DNA of 64,000 nucleotides, from the NCBI RefSeq assembly GCF_900112265.1, contig NZ_FOLO01000009.1:62001-126000 (forward strand), read 5' to 3'. The stretch is from Pseudoalteromonas denitrificans DSM 6059. Its GTDB lineage: Bacteria > Pseudomonadota > Gammaproteobacteria > Enterobacterales > Alteromonadaceae. This document shows positions 1-8,545 of the stretch, piece by piece (the first letter of the stretch is position 1; every line of letters starts with the position of its first letter). Below the pieces are notes generated by a model, which was not told the origin of the DNA, made no database searches, and was given only the letters and a program-made list of their open reading frames with translations. The position numbers and the translations under genes are program-made.

Positions 1-61
1 ATACGTCTTTTGCCGATTGCTGGGGGTTTAATAGTGTTTCAACTTTTTGCTGTTCACTCAT
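1..61 (-). CDS. 5' end of a truncated gene, possibly recQ
   Basis: An open frame runs leftward from an ATG at 61-59 to the window edge and encodes only 20 residues (MSEQQKVETLLNPQQSAKDV). It is divergent from rarD with about 175 bp between the starts. RecQ helicase is a frequent neighbour of rarD in gammaproteobacteria, and a short variable head before a DVL..FGY motif would fit, but the visible part carries no diagnostic motif. That it is a gene rests on the clean start and the divergent layout; the RecQ identity is a guess. Confidence 0.35.
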   Translation of the reverse strand, partial: MSEQQKVETLLNPQQSAKDV

Positions 62-237
62 TTATAAGTCTGGTCAATTGATATCAAAATATGCATTTTT
101 GTATTTTAAAGTCTTTTAGTTTGATTGTCTTTAAGCGAATTAATTTATCTGGTTATTTCTTAGTTCGTTTTAACACTATCCAAAGCTGGGGGGGATCATA
201 TATTATTCGCTCCTAATTGAGTGGATGTGAAAAATTT

Positions 238-1128
238 ATGACAAATGAACAACAAAAGCAGGGTATATATTATGCGCTGGCTGCTTTTATTATGTGGGGT
301 TTAGCCCCTATTTATTTTAAGTTAATAGATTCAATTGATGCGTTAGAAATTTTAGCTCATCGTGTTGTATGGTCATTTGTTTTTATATTAATCATCATAG
401 CAATAAAGAAAAATTGGCAAAAAGTCCGAGTAATATTAAAGAAACCAAAATTAATGTTGATGTTACTGTTAACTTCTACTTTGCTTGGTTTTAATTGGGG
501 ATTATTTATATGGGCAGTTAATAGTGGTCATATGTTAGATACCAGCTTAGGGTATTACATAAATCCTTTATTTAATGTTCTATTAGGTATTTTCTTTTTA
601 GGAGAGCGATTAAGATTATTTCAAGGTATTGCTGTTGGGCTTGCTGTTGCTGGTGTTTTAATTCAAGTTATCAATTTTGGTTCTGTACCTATCATTTCTT
701 TAGGTTTGGCAACGTCTTTTGCTATTTATGGTTTATTAAGAAAAAAAATGGCCGTTGAATCTTTACCAGGCTTATTATTAGAGTCTCTTATTCTAGTACC
801 GCTTGCACTCATTTATTGGTTTTTTTATGTCGATTCATCTTCGGCAAACTTAATGAATAATAATTGGCAGCTTAATCTTTTATTGGTCAGTGCGGGTATT
901 GTAACAACTTTACCTTTACTGTGTTTTACGGCTGCAGCAAAGCGTTTACAGTATTCTACATTAGGCTTTTTTCAGTACATAGGACCAAGCTTAATGTTTG
1001 TTTTAGCAGTTGTTTTTTACGGCGAAAGTGTTGGTGTTGAAAGGTTGTTCACATTCGGATTTATATGGGCTGCACTTGCTCTATATACGTGGGATGCCAT
1101 ACGAAGTAATAAAGCCGTAAAAGGTTAG
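238..1128 (+). CDS. rarD: RarD-type EamA/DMT-family transporter
   Basis: This is an inner-membrane protein of the drug/metabolite transporter superfamily, RarD branch (the E. coli protein was named for chloramphenicol sensitivity; its substrate is not established). The product is hydrophobic throughout, with about ten predicted membrane segments, an N-terminal YYALAAFIMWGLAPIYFK segment and the family-like HRVVWSF and GYYINPLFNVLLG stretches. A TTG at 217 is in frame, but the ATG at 238 (MTNEQQKQG) gives 296 residues, the E. coli RarD length, so that start was chosen. The 3' end overlaps the convergent cyclase gene by 4 bases. Family assignment is firm, substrate unknown. Confidence 0.9.
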   Translation: MTNEQQKQGIYYALAAFIMWGLAPIYFKLIDSIDALEILAHRVVWSFVFILIIIAIKKNWQKVRVILKKPKLMLMLLLTSTLLGFNWGLFIWAVNSGHMLDTSLGYYINPLFNVLLGIFFLGERLRLFQGIAVGLAVAGVLIQVINFGSVPIISLGLATSFAIYGLLRKKMAVESLPGLLLESLILVPLALIYWFFYVDSSSANLMNNNWQLNLLLVSAGIVTTLPLLCFTAAAKRLQYSTLGFFQYIGPSLMFVLAVVFYGESVGVERLFTFGFIWAALALYTWDAIRSNKAVKG

Positions 1129-2357
1129 TATTTATCACTGATCAGAATATTACGGCCAAATTTCTTGGCCGTATAAAGATGTTCGTCGGCTGCTTTTAAT
1201 GCTTGGTCTATATTGTAATTATCTTGATAAATTAAGCCGATTGAAACAGTAAAAAAAACGTTATTTATTTTACATTTCTCTATGACTTTTCGAAAAGTTT
1301 CGAGTTGTTCTTTGGCTTTATCAAAACTTGTATTTGTAAAATATACAGAAAACTCCTCACCACCCAGTCTTGCGATAAGTTGATCATTAAAATAACGCAT
1401 AAATATTTTTGCGAAACCTTTAAGTACTTCGTCACCAATATCATGCCCTAAGTTATCATTAACAGCTTTAAAATGATCTATATCTATCATAGCTAATATG
1501 CATATTTGTTTATTCTCTTCATTTATTTTTGAATTAATCTCAGCTTGTTCGAAAAAGTAGCGTCTGTTAGGTAATTTTGTTAAATAGTCACTATTTGCTT
1601 GCTGTTTTATGGTTGCGATATTATCTAGCATTTCAATATTTTGGCTTAATCGACAATAAAACTCTTCAGGAAAAAAAGGTTTTCTTAAGTAGTCATTAGC
1701 GCCATTTTTTAAAAAACGGGCTGAAACCTGATTATCTTTAGAGCTGGAAATACCAATAATTACTTTTTCGTCATTATTAAAAGTTTCTCTAATTTTACTG
1801 GTCAGTGTTATTCCATCCATTATAGGCATTTCATTATCAGTAATAATAACTTGAATATCTGAATGGCTATTTAATTGCTTTAGAGCCTGAGCACCGTCAC
1901 TGGCTTGTGATACTTTATATTTATGCCGTGAAAGTAAGCTGTTTAGATGTTTTCGAGTCGCGAATGAATCTTCAACAATAAGTATCCTGACGTTGATGTT
2001 TTTTGGTAGCCTTGCGAGTTGTGTTTCTAGATAAGTAAAAGCTTGGCGGCTTTCTTTTGTAATGTAATCAACAATCGGGTAACGCAATACATATTCTCTC
2101 GTTTCATTATCAAGCTTTCCCGTCATTACAATCGTTGAGATATCTGCACCTATGGTGAAAGGTATTGCTTCCCCGTAGGGGGCATCTGGTAATACAAAAT
2201 CAACAACAGAACAAAAGTATTCATTTTGTTCTATCAAGTCTATAGCCGCTGCTAGACTATTGGCAATATCTACTTCAAACCCTAGCTTTATACCGATATG
2301 TTTTTGAATTTTAGCAATCGCAGGGTTATCTTCAATAATCAGTAGTTTATTTGTCAC
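1125..2357 (-). CDS. Two-receiver response regulator diguanylate cyclase (REC-REC-GGDEF)
   Basis: A soluble signalling protein expected to make cyclic-di-GMP from two GTP when phosphorylated, with PleD-like architecture. REC1 covers about residues 3-115 (acidic pair E9-D10, phosphoacceptor candidate D53, K101). REC2 covers about 122-240 (E129-D130, D174, K226). The GGDEF domain covers about 255-410, with DIDHFKAVND and an intact GGEEF signature at 332-336. Upstream of GGEEF, where an RxxD product-inhibition site would sit, the residues are FNDQ, so the I-site appears missing. No histidine kinase gene is adjacent. It is convergent with rarD, and its upstream region of about 215 bp is shared with the divergent porin. 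Catalytic competence is inferred from motifs. Confidence 0.9.
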   Translation of the reverse strand: MTNKLLIIEDNPAIAKIQKHIGIKLGFEVDIANSLAAAIDLIEQNEYFCSVVDFVLPDAPYGEAIPFTIGADISTIVMTGKLDNETREYVLRYPIVDYITKESRQAFTYLETQLARLPKNINVRILIVEDSFATRKHLNSLLSRHKYKVSQASDGAQALKQLNSHSDIQVIITDNEMPIMDGITLTSKIRETFNNDEKVIIGISSSKDNQVSARFLKNGANDYLRKPFFPEEFYCRLSQNIEMLDNIATIKQQANSDYLTKLPNRRYFFEQAEINSKINEENKQICILAMIDIDHFKAVNDNLGHDIGDEVLKGFAKIFMRYFNDQLIARLGGEEFSVYFTNTSFDKAKEQLETFRKVIEKCKINNVFFTVSIGLIYQDNYNIDQALKAADEHLYTAKKFGRNILISDKY

Positions 2358-2574
2358 TGCTTTCCTTTAGAAAAGATAATGTTAAATTTTATTATTGCTG
2401 TTATTTTAGTCTAGTATGGGATTTATATTATGTATGATATTTATCAAAATTAAATTTTTTGACTAGAATTAGGGAAATGTTTTCACTGTAATATTTCTGT
2501 CATCTAGTCATGACACACTACGCCCAGATTTTATAGCTACAATTTACTACTTCTGATTTATTAAGGAATTTAAA

Positions 2575-3501
2575 ATGAAAATGGCCAAGACTGCACTTGC
2601 TATTTCTTTATTTACTTTATGCGCACAACCTGTAATGGCTGCGGATGTAACTGTTTATGGCAAAGCAAATGTTACTGTTCAATCATCTGATGAGGGTGAA
2701 GGTTCTTTCACTGAAATTAAAAGCAATGCTTCACGTTTTGGTCTTAAAGGCGGCCAAAAATTAGATGATGGTTTATCTGTTGTTTATAAACTTGAATGGC
2801 AAGTTGATCTTTCTGATGAATCTGATGAGAAAAATATTAAATCTCGTAATCAATATGTAGGCTTGAAAGGGGGGTTTGGCGAAGTTTTAATAGGTCGTAA
2901 TGATACTGCTCTAAAACAATCTCAAGGAAAAATTGATTTATTTAATGATTTAGAAGCTGATTTGAAACATGTATTTAAAGGCGAAAACCGTATGGGTGAT
3001 TCGATCACCTATAAAACAAAAAAAATGAATGAATTTCAGTTTATAGGTACCGTTATTGCGGAAGATTCTGCAGATGCTGATAATGGTTATTCTGCGGCTT
3101 TACTTTATGGTGATAGTAAGCTTAAAAAATCTAACCTTTTTGCCTCAATTGCGATGGACAGTGAAGTAAAAGGGTATGATACGGTTCGTGCCACAGTTCA
3201 AGGCAAACTTGGTAATGTAAAACTTGGTGCTATGCTACAAAGACAAGAAACTATCGATGATGAAAATGAAGCTGATGGTTTTGCATTAAGTGCAGCATAT
3301 AGTATGGGAAAAACTGTATTTAAAGCACAGTATCAGTCGCTTGATATTGATGCGTCCAGTATTGAAAAAAATGTAGCTTCTGTCGGTATTGATTACAAGT
3401 TAGCTAAAAATACAAAGCTATTTGGTTTTTATTCTACTTTTGATACTGATTATGAAAAAGATGAAAATTACCTAGCAGTGGGTATGGAATATAAATTTTA
3501 A
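2575..3501 (+). CDS. Outer-membrane general porin (Gram-negative porin family)
   Basis: A 308-residue porin expected to form a 16-stranded trimeric beta-barrel for passive diffusion of small solutes. A signal peptide is visible at the N-terminus, ending at VMA before ADVTVYGKANV, the usual first strand of this family. NQYVGLKGGFGEVLIGRND is the classic segment leading toward the constriction loop. The chain ends in an aromatic residue (AVGMEYKF), as BAM-dependent outer-membrane proteins do. An AAGGA box lies just before the ATG. The mature protein is acidic (many Asp/Glu), as is common in marine bacteria. It is followed directly by a strong terminator and so looks monocistronic. Specific solute preference cannot be read from the sequence. 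Confidence 0.92.
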   Translation: MKMAKTALAISLFTLCAQPVMAADVTVYGKANVTVQSSDEGEGSFTEIKSNASRFGLKGGQKLDDGLSVVYKLEWQVDLSDESDEKNIKSRNQYVGLKGGFGEVLIGRNDTALKQSQGKIDLFNDLEADLKHVFKGENRMGDSITYKTKKMNEFQFIGTVIAEDSADADNGYSAALLYGDSKLKKSNLFASIAMDSEVKGYDTVRATVQGKLGNVKLGAMLQRQETIDDENEADGFALSAAYSMGKTVFKAQYQSLDIDASSIEKNVASVGIDYKLAKNTKLFGFYSTFDTDYEKDENYLAVGMEYKF

Positions 3502-3521
3502 TATCACATAAGATATAAAAT

Positions 3522-3557
3522 AAAGGCTTCTAATTGATATTAGAGGCCTTTATTTTT
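3522..3557. terminator. Bidirectional rho-independent terminator between porin and panE
   Basis: A 12-bp stem (arms 3522-3533 and 3540-3551, one G-T wobble) is built on AAAGGC/GCCTTT with a 6-base loop. It is followed on the + strand by a run of T and preceded by A residues, so it can serve both convergent genes. Its right arm overlaps the last bases of the panE-like gene. Confidence 0.85.
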
Positions 3558-4452
3558 TGTATTGAGCACTTAATATAGAGTAAACATCTTTGTTATGCGG
3601 TGCTTCAATATTATGTTGCTTGGCTAAATTGACTATATAACCTGAAATTGCTGAAATTTCGGTTTTATTTCCTAAGTTTAAATCCCTATTCATAGAAGAA
3701 TAGTTTTGGTCTGTTGCAGCCATAACTGTATAGGCTGAATTTAAAATTTCAGGAAAGCTAAGCTTCACACCTTCTTTATTTGCTACTAAGTAAGCTTCGT
3801 ATAAGAGTTGGAATATTTTTAAAGCGAACTGAGGTTGGTTAAGTGCACCATTTTTAACATTGAAAATTGCTGATAATGGGTTAATAGCAATGTTAATCAT
3901 TAGCTTACGCCACAAAAGCTGTTGTATGTTTTCAGATAAAGACATATGAGGAATGCTATTAGCTAAAAATTTAAATACTGATATTTTATGCTTTATTGCA
4001 GATTGATTTATAGCGCCAAGTGAACTTGGACCTGAGCCAGTATGAATAAGTAAATTGTTATTTTTTTTAAAGGCCCCCATAGTTGTGGTTAAAAAAAATA
4101 GGCTTTGCTTTTGACTCAAAAGAGGTTCAATTTTCTCTATAGTGCCCATACCATTGTGACATAAAATAATAACTGCATTATCGGTTAATCGCGCTTTGAT
4201 ACTTAAAAAAGCAGTTACAACATCATAGGATTTAGTGGGGATGATCAAAAAGCTTATTTTATCTTCATGAACATTGTCGAAGGTAAGATTGATTTTTTCT
4301 ATTAAATTTAACTTTTGATAACTAAAAGTGAACTCTTCTCTTTTTTTTCTTTGACATAAAGTCACTAAGTTATTTGATTTATTTGCCAAATAATAACTTA
4401 ATAATAACCCAATCGCTCCTTTACCTATGATATGAATACGTGAAGGGGTCAT
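3550..4452 (-). CDS. panE: 2-dehydropantoate 2-reductase (ketopantoate reductase)
   Basis: NADPH-dependent reduction of ketopantoate to pantoate in pantothenate/CoA synthesis; cytosolic. The Rossmann motif GKGAIG is at residues 10-15. The catalytic lysine is K183 in LWRKLMINIAINPLSAI, equivalent to E. coli K176. The substrate-binding glutamate is E265 in NKTEISAISGYI. The frame stays open to 4530, but those extra codons overlap the end of the VanZ-like gene. The ATG at 4452 starts 7 bases after that gene's stop and gives 300 residues, close to E. coli PanE (303). The gene follows the VanZ gene closely, so co-transcription is likely. No clear Shine-Dalgarno is visible, so the ATG at 4479 remains possible. 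Confidence 0.85.
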   Translation of the reverse strand: MTPSRIHIIGKGAIGLLLSYYLANKSNNLVTLCQRKKREEFTFSYQKLNLIEKINLTFDNVHEDKISFLIIPTKSYDVVTAFLSIKARLTDNAVIILCHNGMGTIEKIEPLLSQKQSLFFLTTTMGAFKKNNNLLIHTGSGPSSLGAINQSAIKHKISVFKFLANSIPHMSLSENIQQLLWRKLMINIAINPLSAIFNVKNGALNQPQFALKIFQLLYEAYLVANKEGVKLSFPEILNSAYTVMAATDQNYSSMNRDLNLGNKTEISAISGYIVNLAKQHNIEAPHNKDVYSILSAQYKK

Positions 4453-4459
4453 GCTTGTT

Positions 4460-4807
4460 TTAAATTGCTTTTTTTGCATTTTTTTGCCAAAGCCAAAAGC
4501 TACTGAAATAAAAAGCAACACCAAATGCATCAGCTATTAAGTCTGCAAAGGAGCCATCTCTATGTGGCAATATACTTTGCATTATTTCAATTCCCGCGCC
4601 ATAACTTATTAATAAAAGTATATGTATCCAGGTTGGTGCCTTGAATGCACGCTGCATTACACCTGCTAATATAAAAAAAATACCAAAGTGAGCAATTTTA
4701 TCAATATGTGGAAAAAGTTGTGCAATACCTTTTACTTCTTTGGCAAATAAAACAGTGCAGATAATTAATATTGATAAAAAGAGCACTTTATACAAACGAC
4801 GTGTCAC
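4460..4807 (-). CDS. VanZ-like small membrane protein
   Basis: A 115-residue integral membrane protein with about four hydrophobic segments. The VanZ-like signature is visible as HIDKIAHFGIFFILAGV (D-x3-HF) followed by GIEIMQSILPHRDGSFADLIADAFGV, where the G/E..Q and SF.D..A...G positions match the family. VanZ itself affects teicoplanin resistance in enterococci. The proteobacterial single-domain members have no assigned job, so no resistance function is claimed. It is the upstream gene of a likely two-gene unit with panE. Confidence 0.8.
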   Translation of the reverse strand: MTRRLYKVLFLSILIICTVLFAKEVKGIAQLFPHIDKIAHFGIFFILAGVMQRAFKAPTWIHILLLISYGAGIEIMQSILPHRDGSFADLIADAFGVAFYFSSFWLWQKNAKKAI

Positions 4808-4938
4808 ACACTATTCCATGAAAATTTATAAGAAATTTGATTATATCAAACAAAATATATGAAAGCTTTGTTCAATGTATAAGTCATAGGTATAATTGCT
4901 GAAATTATATGATTTAAATAAATTTTTTGGAGATAATC

Positions 4939-5421
4939 ATGCCTTCTTTTGACATAGTATCTGAAGTTGAAATGACTGAAGCTTTAAATTCAGTTGATAA
5001 TGCTAACCGTGAGTTAGAAACACGCTATGATTTTCGTGGTGTTGAAGCGTCATTTAAATTAACGAAAGAAACGATACTAATGAAAGCGGATGCTGAATTT
5101 CAATTAACACAAATGTTTGAAATTTTAGCAAGTAAAGCCGTTAAACGCGGCTTAGATGTCAAAAGCTTTGAATTAGAAGATGTCGTTCATACTGGAAAAA
5201 CGTATAGCCAGGAAGTAACGATTAAACAGGGCATTGAAAAAGAGATGGCAAAAACAATTGTGAAAACAATTAAAGACGCTAAATTAAAAGTGCAATCAGC
5301 TATTCAAGGTGAAGAGGTACGAGTAACAGGTAAAAAGCGTGATGATTTACAAGAAGTAATGCAGCTTATACGTACCAGTGAATTAGGTCAGCCATTCCAG
5401 TTTAAGAATTTTAGAGATTAA
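4939..5421 (+). CDS. yajQ: YajQ-family nucleotide-binding protein (UPF0234)
   Basis: A small cytosolic protein of two RNP-like folds. Family members bind nucleotides, and some (in Xanthomonas and Pseudomonas) have been reported as cyclic-di-GMP effectors; E. coli YajQ binds ATP/GTP. The 160 residues match the E. coli length (163). Highly conserved family segments are visible: [35 protein letters not shown] near the start, and [18 protein letters not shown] near the end. The ATG at 4939 follows GGAG at 4930 and was preferred to an in-frame TTG at 4927. In this window it sits among several cyclic-di-GMP turnover genes, but a link is only an inference. Confidence 0.93.
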   Translation: MPSFDIVSEVEMTEALNSVDNANRELETRYDFRGVEASFKLTKETILMKADAEFQLTQMFEILASKAVKRGLDVKSFELEDVVHTGKTYSQEVTIKQGIEKEMAKTIVKTIKDAKLKVQSAIQGEEVRVTGKKRDDLQEVMQLIRTSELGQPFQFKNFRD

Positions 5422-5699
5422 TAGTTAGCATGTTGCGAGTTAGTCGGTTTTATTTAATTCTCTAATTCTCTAATTCTCTAATTCTCTAATTCGCATTATT
5501 GCTTAAACAAGTTCCATATTTATAATCATTTCTATTTAATCAGCCATCCAAACGTCCGTTGACTTTTAACTCTAACCTCCTCACAATATGCGCCATTATT
5601 ACCTGATATATTTTTAATAAATCAAAAGGTACTAATTCAAGGTGCTGTTTACGCATTTAAATATATTTAGGGCGATAGATATTATTTAAATTTTCAATT
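5422..5699. other. Intergenic region between yajQ and the riboswitch
   Basis: The stretch holds an 8-bp tandem repeat at 5453-5492 and otherwise AT-rich sequence without a convincing gene. The promoter for the riboswitch-btuB transcript must lie in its right half, but no clear -35/-10 pair stands out. Confidence 0.6.
5453..5492. repeat. 8-bp tandem repeat (TCTAATTC)n
   Basis: Four exact head-to-tail copies of TCTAATTC at 5461-5492 are preceded by one copy with a single change (TTTAATTC, 5453-5460). It is noncoding, about 30 bp after the yajQ stop. The copy number may vary between strains by slippage; no gene is in position to be phase-switched by it directly. Confidence 0.95.
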
Positions 5700-5832
5700 T
5701 TGATTTAGGTAAACAGATAATCGGGAAGTTGGTGATGTAAATAGCTAGGACGTTATTTAAATCCAACGCTGCCCCCGCAACGGTGATATATAGGTTTAAA
5801 ACCAATATTCAGCCCGGAGACCGGCCTTGTTC
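5700..5832 (+). promoter_or_regulatory. Cobalamin (AdoCbl) riboswitch upstream of btuB
   Basis: The conserved B12-box elements are present in order: GGGAAGTTGGTG near 5722, GCTGCCCCCGCAACGGTGA at 5768-5786, and GCCCGGAGACCGGCC at 5812-5826. This is the established cobalamin riboswitch core, which lowers expression of the downstream gene when adenosylcobalamin binds. The next gene is btuB, the usual target. A further stem at 5834-5866 lies between the core and the btuB ribosome binding site and may belong to the expression platform. Outer boundaries are approximate. Confidence 0.93.
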
Positions 5833-5833
5833 A

Positions 5834-5866
5834 TATTCATGCGTTTGTATAATAAAGGCATGAATA
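5834..5866 (+). promoter_or_regulatory. Hairpin between the riboswitch core and btuB
   Basis: TATTCATGC (5834-5842) and GCATGAATA (5858-5866) form a perfect 9-bp stem with a 15-base loop. No long T tract follows, so it is not an obvious terminator. Its position directly after the cobalamin-binding core suggests the P13-like regulatory hairpin used by these riboswitches. That role is inferred from position only. Confidence 0.5.
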
Positions 5867-5925
5867 AATTTAGTTTATAAAACTCATACATATTTTATTT
5901 GTGCGGTGGGCACAATGGAGCAAAC

Positions 5926-7812
5926 ATGTTCAACAAATCTAAAACAGCATTAGCTGTTGTATCTGCGATCTCTTTATTCACACCTTCAGTGGCTTTAGCC
6001 CAAAATACGCAATTTGAAGAAAACCTAGAGCATATTACGGTAACTGCGAATCGTATATCTCAATCTATAGCTAATACATTGGCAAGTGTGTCTGTAATTA
6101 ATCGCGCAGATATCGATGCAAGTAACGCTAGAGATTTAGTGTCTTTACTAAATAGCCAAGCTGGTATTCAAATTGATCGTAAAGGTGGTTTTGGGCAAAC
6201 AAGCTCGGTTTTACTTCGTGGTTCACAAACAAAGCATAGCCTAATTTTGGTTGATGGCATTCGAATTGGCTCTGCGACATTAGGTTATAAAAATATTTCT
6301 AACCTACCACTTAATGCTGTTGAGCGTGTTGAAATTGTAAAAGGATCGCGTGCTGCGCAATATGGCTCTGATGCAATTGCAGGTGTAATAAATGTTATTA
6401 CACGTAAAAATGAAAGTGCTCGGCTTTCAGTAACTGCGGGTAAAAATAATTATAAAAATATTCAAGCAACAAAAACTATCAATACAGAAAGCTTAACTTT
6501 ATCTATAAATGCGGGTTATGAAAAAACAGATGGTTTTGATGCCGTTGAAAGGTTTGACGAAGATAGTGATGGCTATAAAAATTTAAACTTAGGCATTAAC
6601 TTAGATTTTTCTTTAAATGAAATAGGTCAACTTTCTCTAGTTGGGCAATATAGTGAAGGTGAAACTGAATTTGATGTTAGTTCTGGTAATGACTTTGTTG
6701 AGTTTGAAAACTATTTTGCAAAACTTGGTTGGAATAAAACATACCAAGATATAAATCATAATATTGATTTTTCGCTGTCGCAAGATAGTGATTTGAATCA
6801 GCATGGTATAGATTGGCAAGGTAAATCTGCTGCTGATACTCAATATGAAACTGATAGAGTACAAATTGACTATTTAGGACAATATCAATATTCCAGTGCG
6901 CTATCTTTCAATGGGGGGATAAATTGGTATGAAGAAGATGTCAGTGAAACAACTGCTCAGTATGATAAGCAATCACGTGATGTATTTGCTATTTTTGTTG
7001 GCGCTTATTTTAATGATGAAAACTACTTAGCAAACCTATCCCTTAGAAATGACGATGATGAACAGTATGGTAATGAGCTTACTTATAATCTAGCATTAGG
7101 TATGCACCTTAATGAAAAAGCAACTTTTAGATTGAGCCGTAATACAGGTTTTAAAGCGCCAAGTTTTAATGATTTGTACTTCCCAGGGTCTGGAAATTCT
7201 GAATTAAACCCTGAAGAATCAGTAAATCATGAGGTTGGTTTGCGTATTGATTTGATTAAAGCCAGTTTTGATGTTGCAGTATTCAACAATGAAGTTAAAA
7301 ACTTAATTGAATGGGCTCCCGCTCCGACAGTGGAAAAGCCTGGGAGGTGGTTACCGTCTAATATTGGATCGGCCACTATGCAAGGTATTGAGTTAAGTGC
7401 AAGCTATCAAGTTTTTGGTTTAAATAATGATATTAATTTTACTTATACGGATGCCGAAAATGAAGTGACAGGTGCAAATTTAGCGAATCAATCAGATAAA
7501 GTATTTAATTGGGCGATAGCTAAAGACTGGCAACAAATAAGTGTTTCACTTGACTTCCAATATCGTTCAAGTCGTCCTGGTAAATATTATAATTCTGATT
7601 TTAGCGTAAATAAATTAAGTGCTTACACTTTATGGAATTTAGCAACGAGTTATCAAATAAATGATGATTTGTCAGTTAAAATGAGAGTTGAAAACTTATT
7701 TGATAAAGAATATCAAGCTTCTGAAGCTGCTCAAGATTGGAGTACATCTGAGATATCTTATTATAAAACTGCAGAACGTCACTTATTTGTAGGCGTTGAC
7801 TACAACTTTTAA
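5926..7812 (+). CDS. btuB: TonB-dependent vitamin B12 outer-membrane receptor
   Basis: Outer-membrane transporter for cobalamin, energised by TonB-ExbBD. It has a signal peptide ending near SVALA, a TonB box region ENLEHITVTANR typical of BtuB, a plug domain (about residues 45-160, with NLPLNAVERVEIVKGSRAA and GAIAGVINVIT-like sequence) and a 22-strand barrel ending in a terminal Phe (GVDYNF). The ATG at 5926 follows a GGAG box at 5914. An in-frame start at 5899 would add nine residues ahead of the signal peptide and was rejected. The length of 628 residues compares with 614 in E. coli. The upstream cobalamin riboswitch supports the substrate assignment strongly. A perfect hairpin terminator follows, so the gene is monocistronic. 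Confidence 0.93.
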   Translation: MFNKSKTALAVVSAISLFTPSVALAQNTQFEENLEHITVTANRISQSIANTLASVSVINRADIDASNARDLVSLLNSQAGIQIDRKGGFGQTSSVLLRGSQTKHSLILVDGIRIGSATLGYKNISNLPLNAVERVEIVKGSRAAQYGSDAIAGVINVITRKNESARLSVTAGKNNYKNIQATKTINTESLTLSINAGYEKTDGFDAVERFDEDSDGYKNLNLGINLDFSLNEIGQLSLVGQYSEGETEFDVSSGNDFVEFENYFAKLGWNKTYQDINHNIDFSLSQDSDLNQHGIDWQGKSAADTQYETDRVQIDYLGQYQYSSALSFNGGINWYEEDVSETTAQYDKQSRDVFAIFVGAYFNDENYLANLSLRNDDDEQYGNELTYNLALGMHLNEKATFRLSRNTGFKAPSFNDLYFPGSGNSELNPEESVNHEVGLRIDLIKASFDVAVFNNEVKNLIEWAPAPTVEKPGRWLPSNIGSATMQGIELSASYQVFGLNNDINFTYTDAENEVTGANLANQSDKVFNWAIAKDWQQISVSLDFQYRSSRPGKYYNSDFSVNKLSAYTLWNLATSYQINDDLSVKMRVENLFDKEYQASEAAQDWSTSEISYYKTAERHLFVGVDYNF

Positions 7813-7828
7813 TTAAGTAAAAACGCCA

Positions 7829-7858
7829 AAAAAGGAGTGCATTGCACTCCTTTTTATT
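7829..7858. terminator. Terminator after btuB
   Basis: GGAGTGC/GCACTCC forms a perfect 7-bp stem with a 3-base loop, flanked by A5 on the left and T5 on the right. It is a textbook bidirectional terminator between btuB and the convergent PhnA-like gene. Confidence 0.92.
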
Positions 7859-7906
7859 TTGTAATTTTCAGCGATGCTAAGCTTTAAGTTGCTTAGCTTC
7901 AAGAGT

Positions 7907-8470
7907 CTATTTTTTTACAAATTTAGTAAGTATAACGATACGTTGACCATCAACACGTCCTTCAATTTGCTCAGGGTTACTTGTTAAGCCAATATTTCTA
8001 ACTGCAGTACCGCGTTTAGCTGTAATACTGCTACCTTTAACATCTAAATCTTTAATTAATACAACAGTATCGCCTGCTAGTAAGCGTACACCATTACTAT
8101 CAATATGTTGAACGTCATCATCTTCAGCTAAGGTTTTTTCAGCCCATTTTTTTGTATCATCTTCAAGGTAAATCATATCTAATAAATCTTTAGCCCAGCC
8201 TTCTGAACTTAAGCGAGATAACATACGGTAGGCCATTACTTGAACCGCAGGGACTTGGCTCCACATGCTATCGTTTAAACAATGCCAGTGGTTTACATCG
8301 ATATCAACTGTATTTTCAATCTGATCTTTACAAGTATTACATAATAATACGCACTTATCTGAATGTGCTTCAGCTACAGGCGGTACTTCATACACATTTA
8401 AGTTGTCAGTAGAGCTACATAGCTCACATTTGTTGTCATTACGTTCTAATAAAGTTTGTTCAATGCTCAT
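7907..8470 (-). CDS. PhnA/YjdM-family zinc-ribbon protein
   Basis: A 187-residue cytosolic protein. The N-terminal part has a zinc-ribbon-like pair (CELC near residue 16 and CNTC near residue 48). The C-terminal part, from DSNGVRLLAGDTVVLIKDLD to the end, is the PhnA domain (KGSSITAKRGTAVRNI). Despite the name, the PhnA/YjdM family is not the phosphonoacetate hydrolase, and its role is unknown. The ATG at 8470 has GGAG eight bases upstream; the in-frame start at 8509 is less likely. The protein is longer than E. coli YjdM (about 110 residues) because of an inserted middle region. It is divergent from nnrS. Confidence 0.8.
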   Translation of the reverse strand: MSIEQTLLERNDNKCELCSSTDNLNVYEVPPVAEAHSDKCVLLCNTCKDQIENTVDIDVNHWHCLNDSMWSQVPAVQVMAYRMLSRLSSEGWAKDLLDMIYLEDDTKKWAEKTLAEDDDVQHIDSNGVRLLAGDTVVLIKDLDVKGSSITAKRGTAVRNIGLTSNPEQIEGRVDGQRIVILTKFVKK

Positions 8471-8525
8471 CGATAGCGCTCCTGATTTTAATGCGGGTAT
8501 TATACCCATGTAATATTAAGATGCG

Positions 8526-8545
8526 AATTTCACTAATATGAAATT
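8526..8545. promoter_or_regulatory. Inverted repeat between phnA-like gene and nnrS
   Basis: AATTTCA-N6-TGAAATT is a perfect 7-bp inverted repeat in the divergent intergenic region, preceded by AAGATGC. It could be an operator for either gene. The AAGATG start recalls part of the NsrR consensus, but the full NsrR palindrome is not there. Confidence 0.35.

Noticed and set aside
4453..4530. Longer N-terminus for panE
   Set aside because: It would place 26 residues of VanZ-frame overlap before the Rossmann motif, unlike the family, which begins a few residues ahead of it.
6637..6864. Antisense open frame inside btuB
   Set aside because: Lies fully within the barrel-coding part of btuB, which has clear homology in its own frame.
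8518..8530. AAGATGCGAATTT as an NsrR site
   Set aside because: Only half of the palindrome is present and the spacing is off by one, so it is not called as a site.
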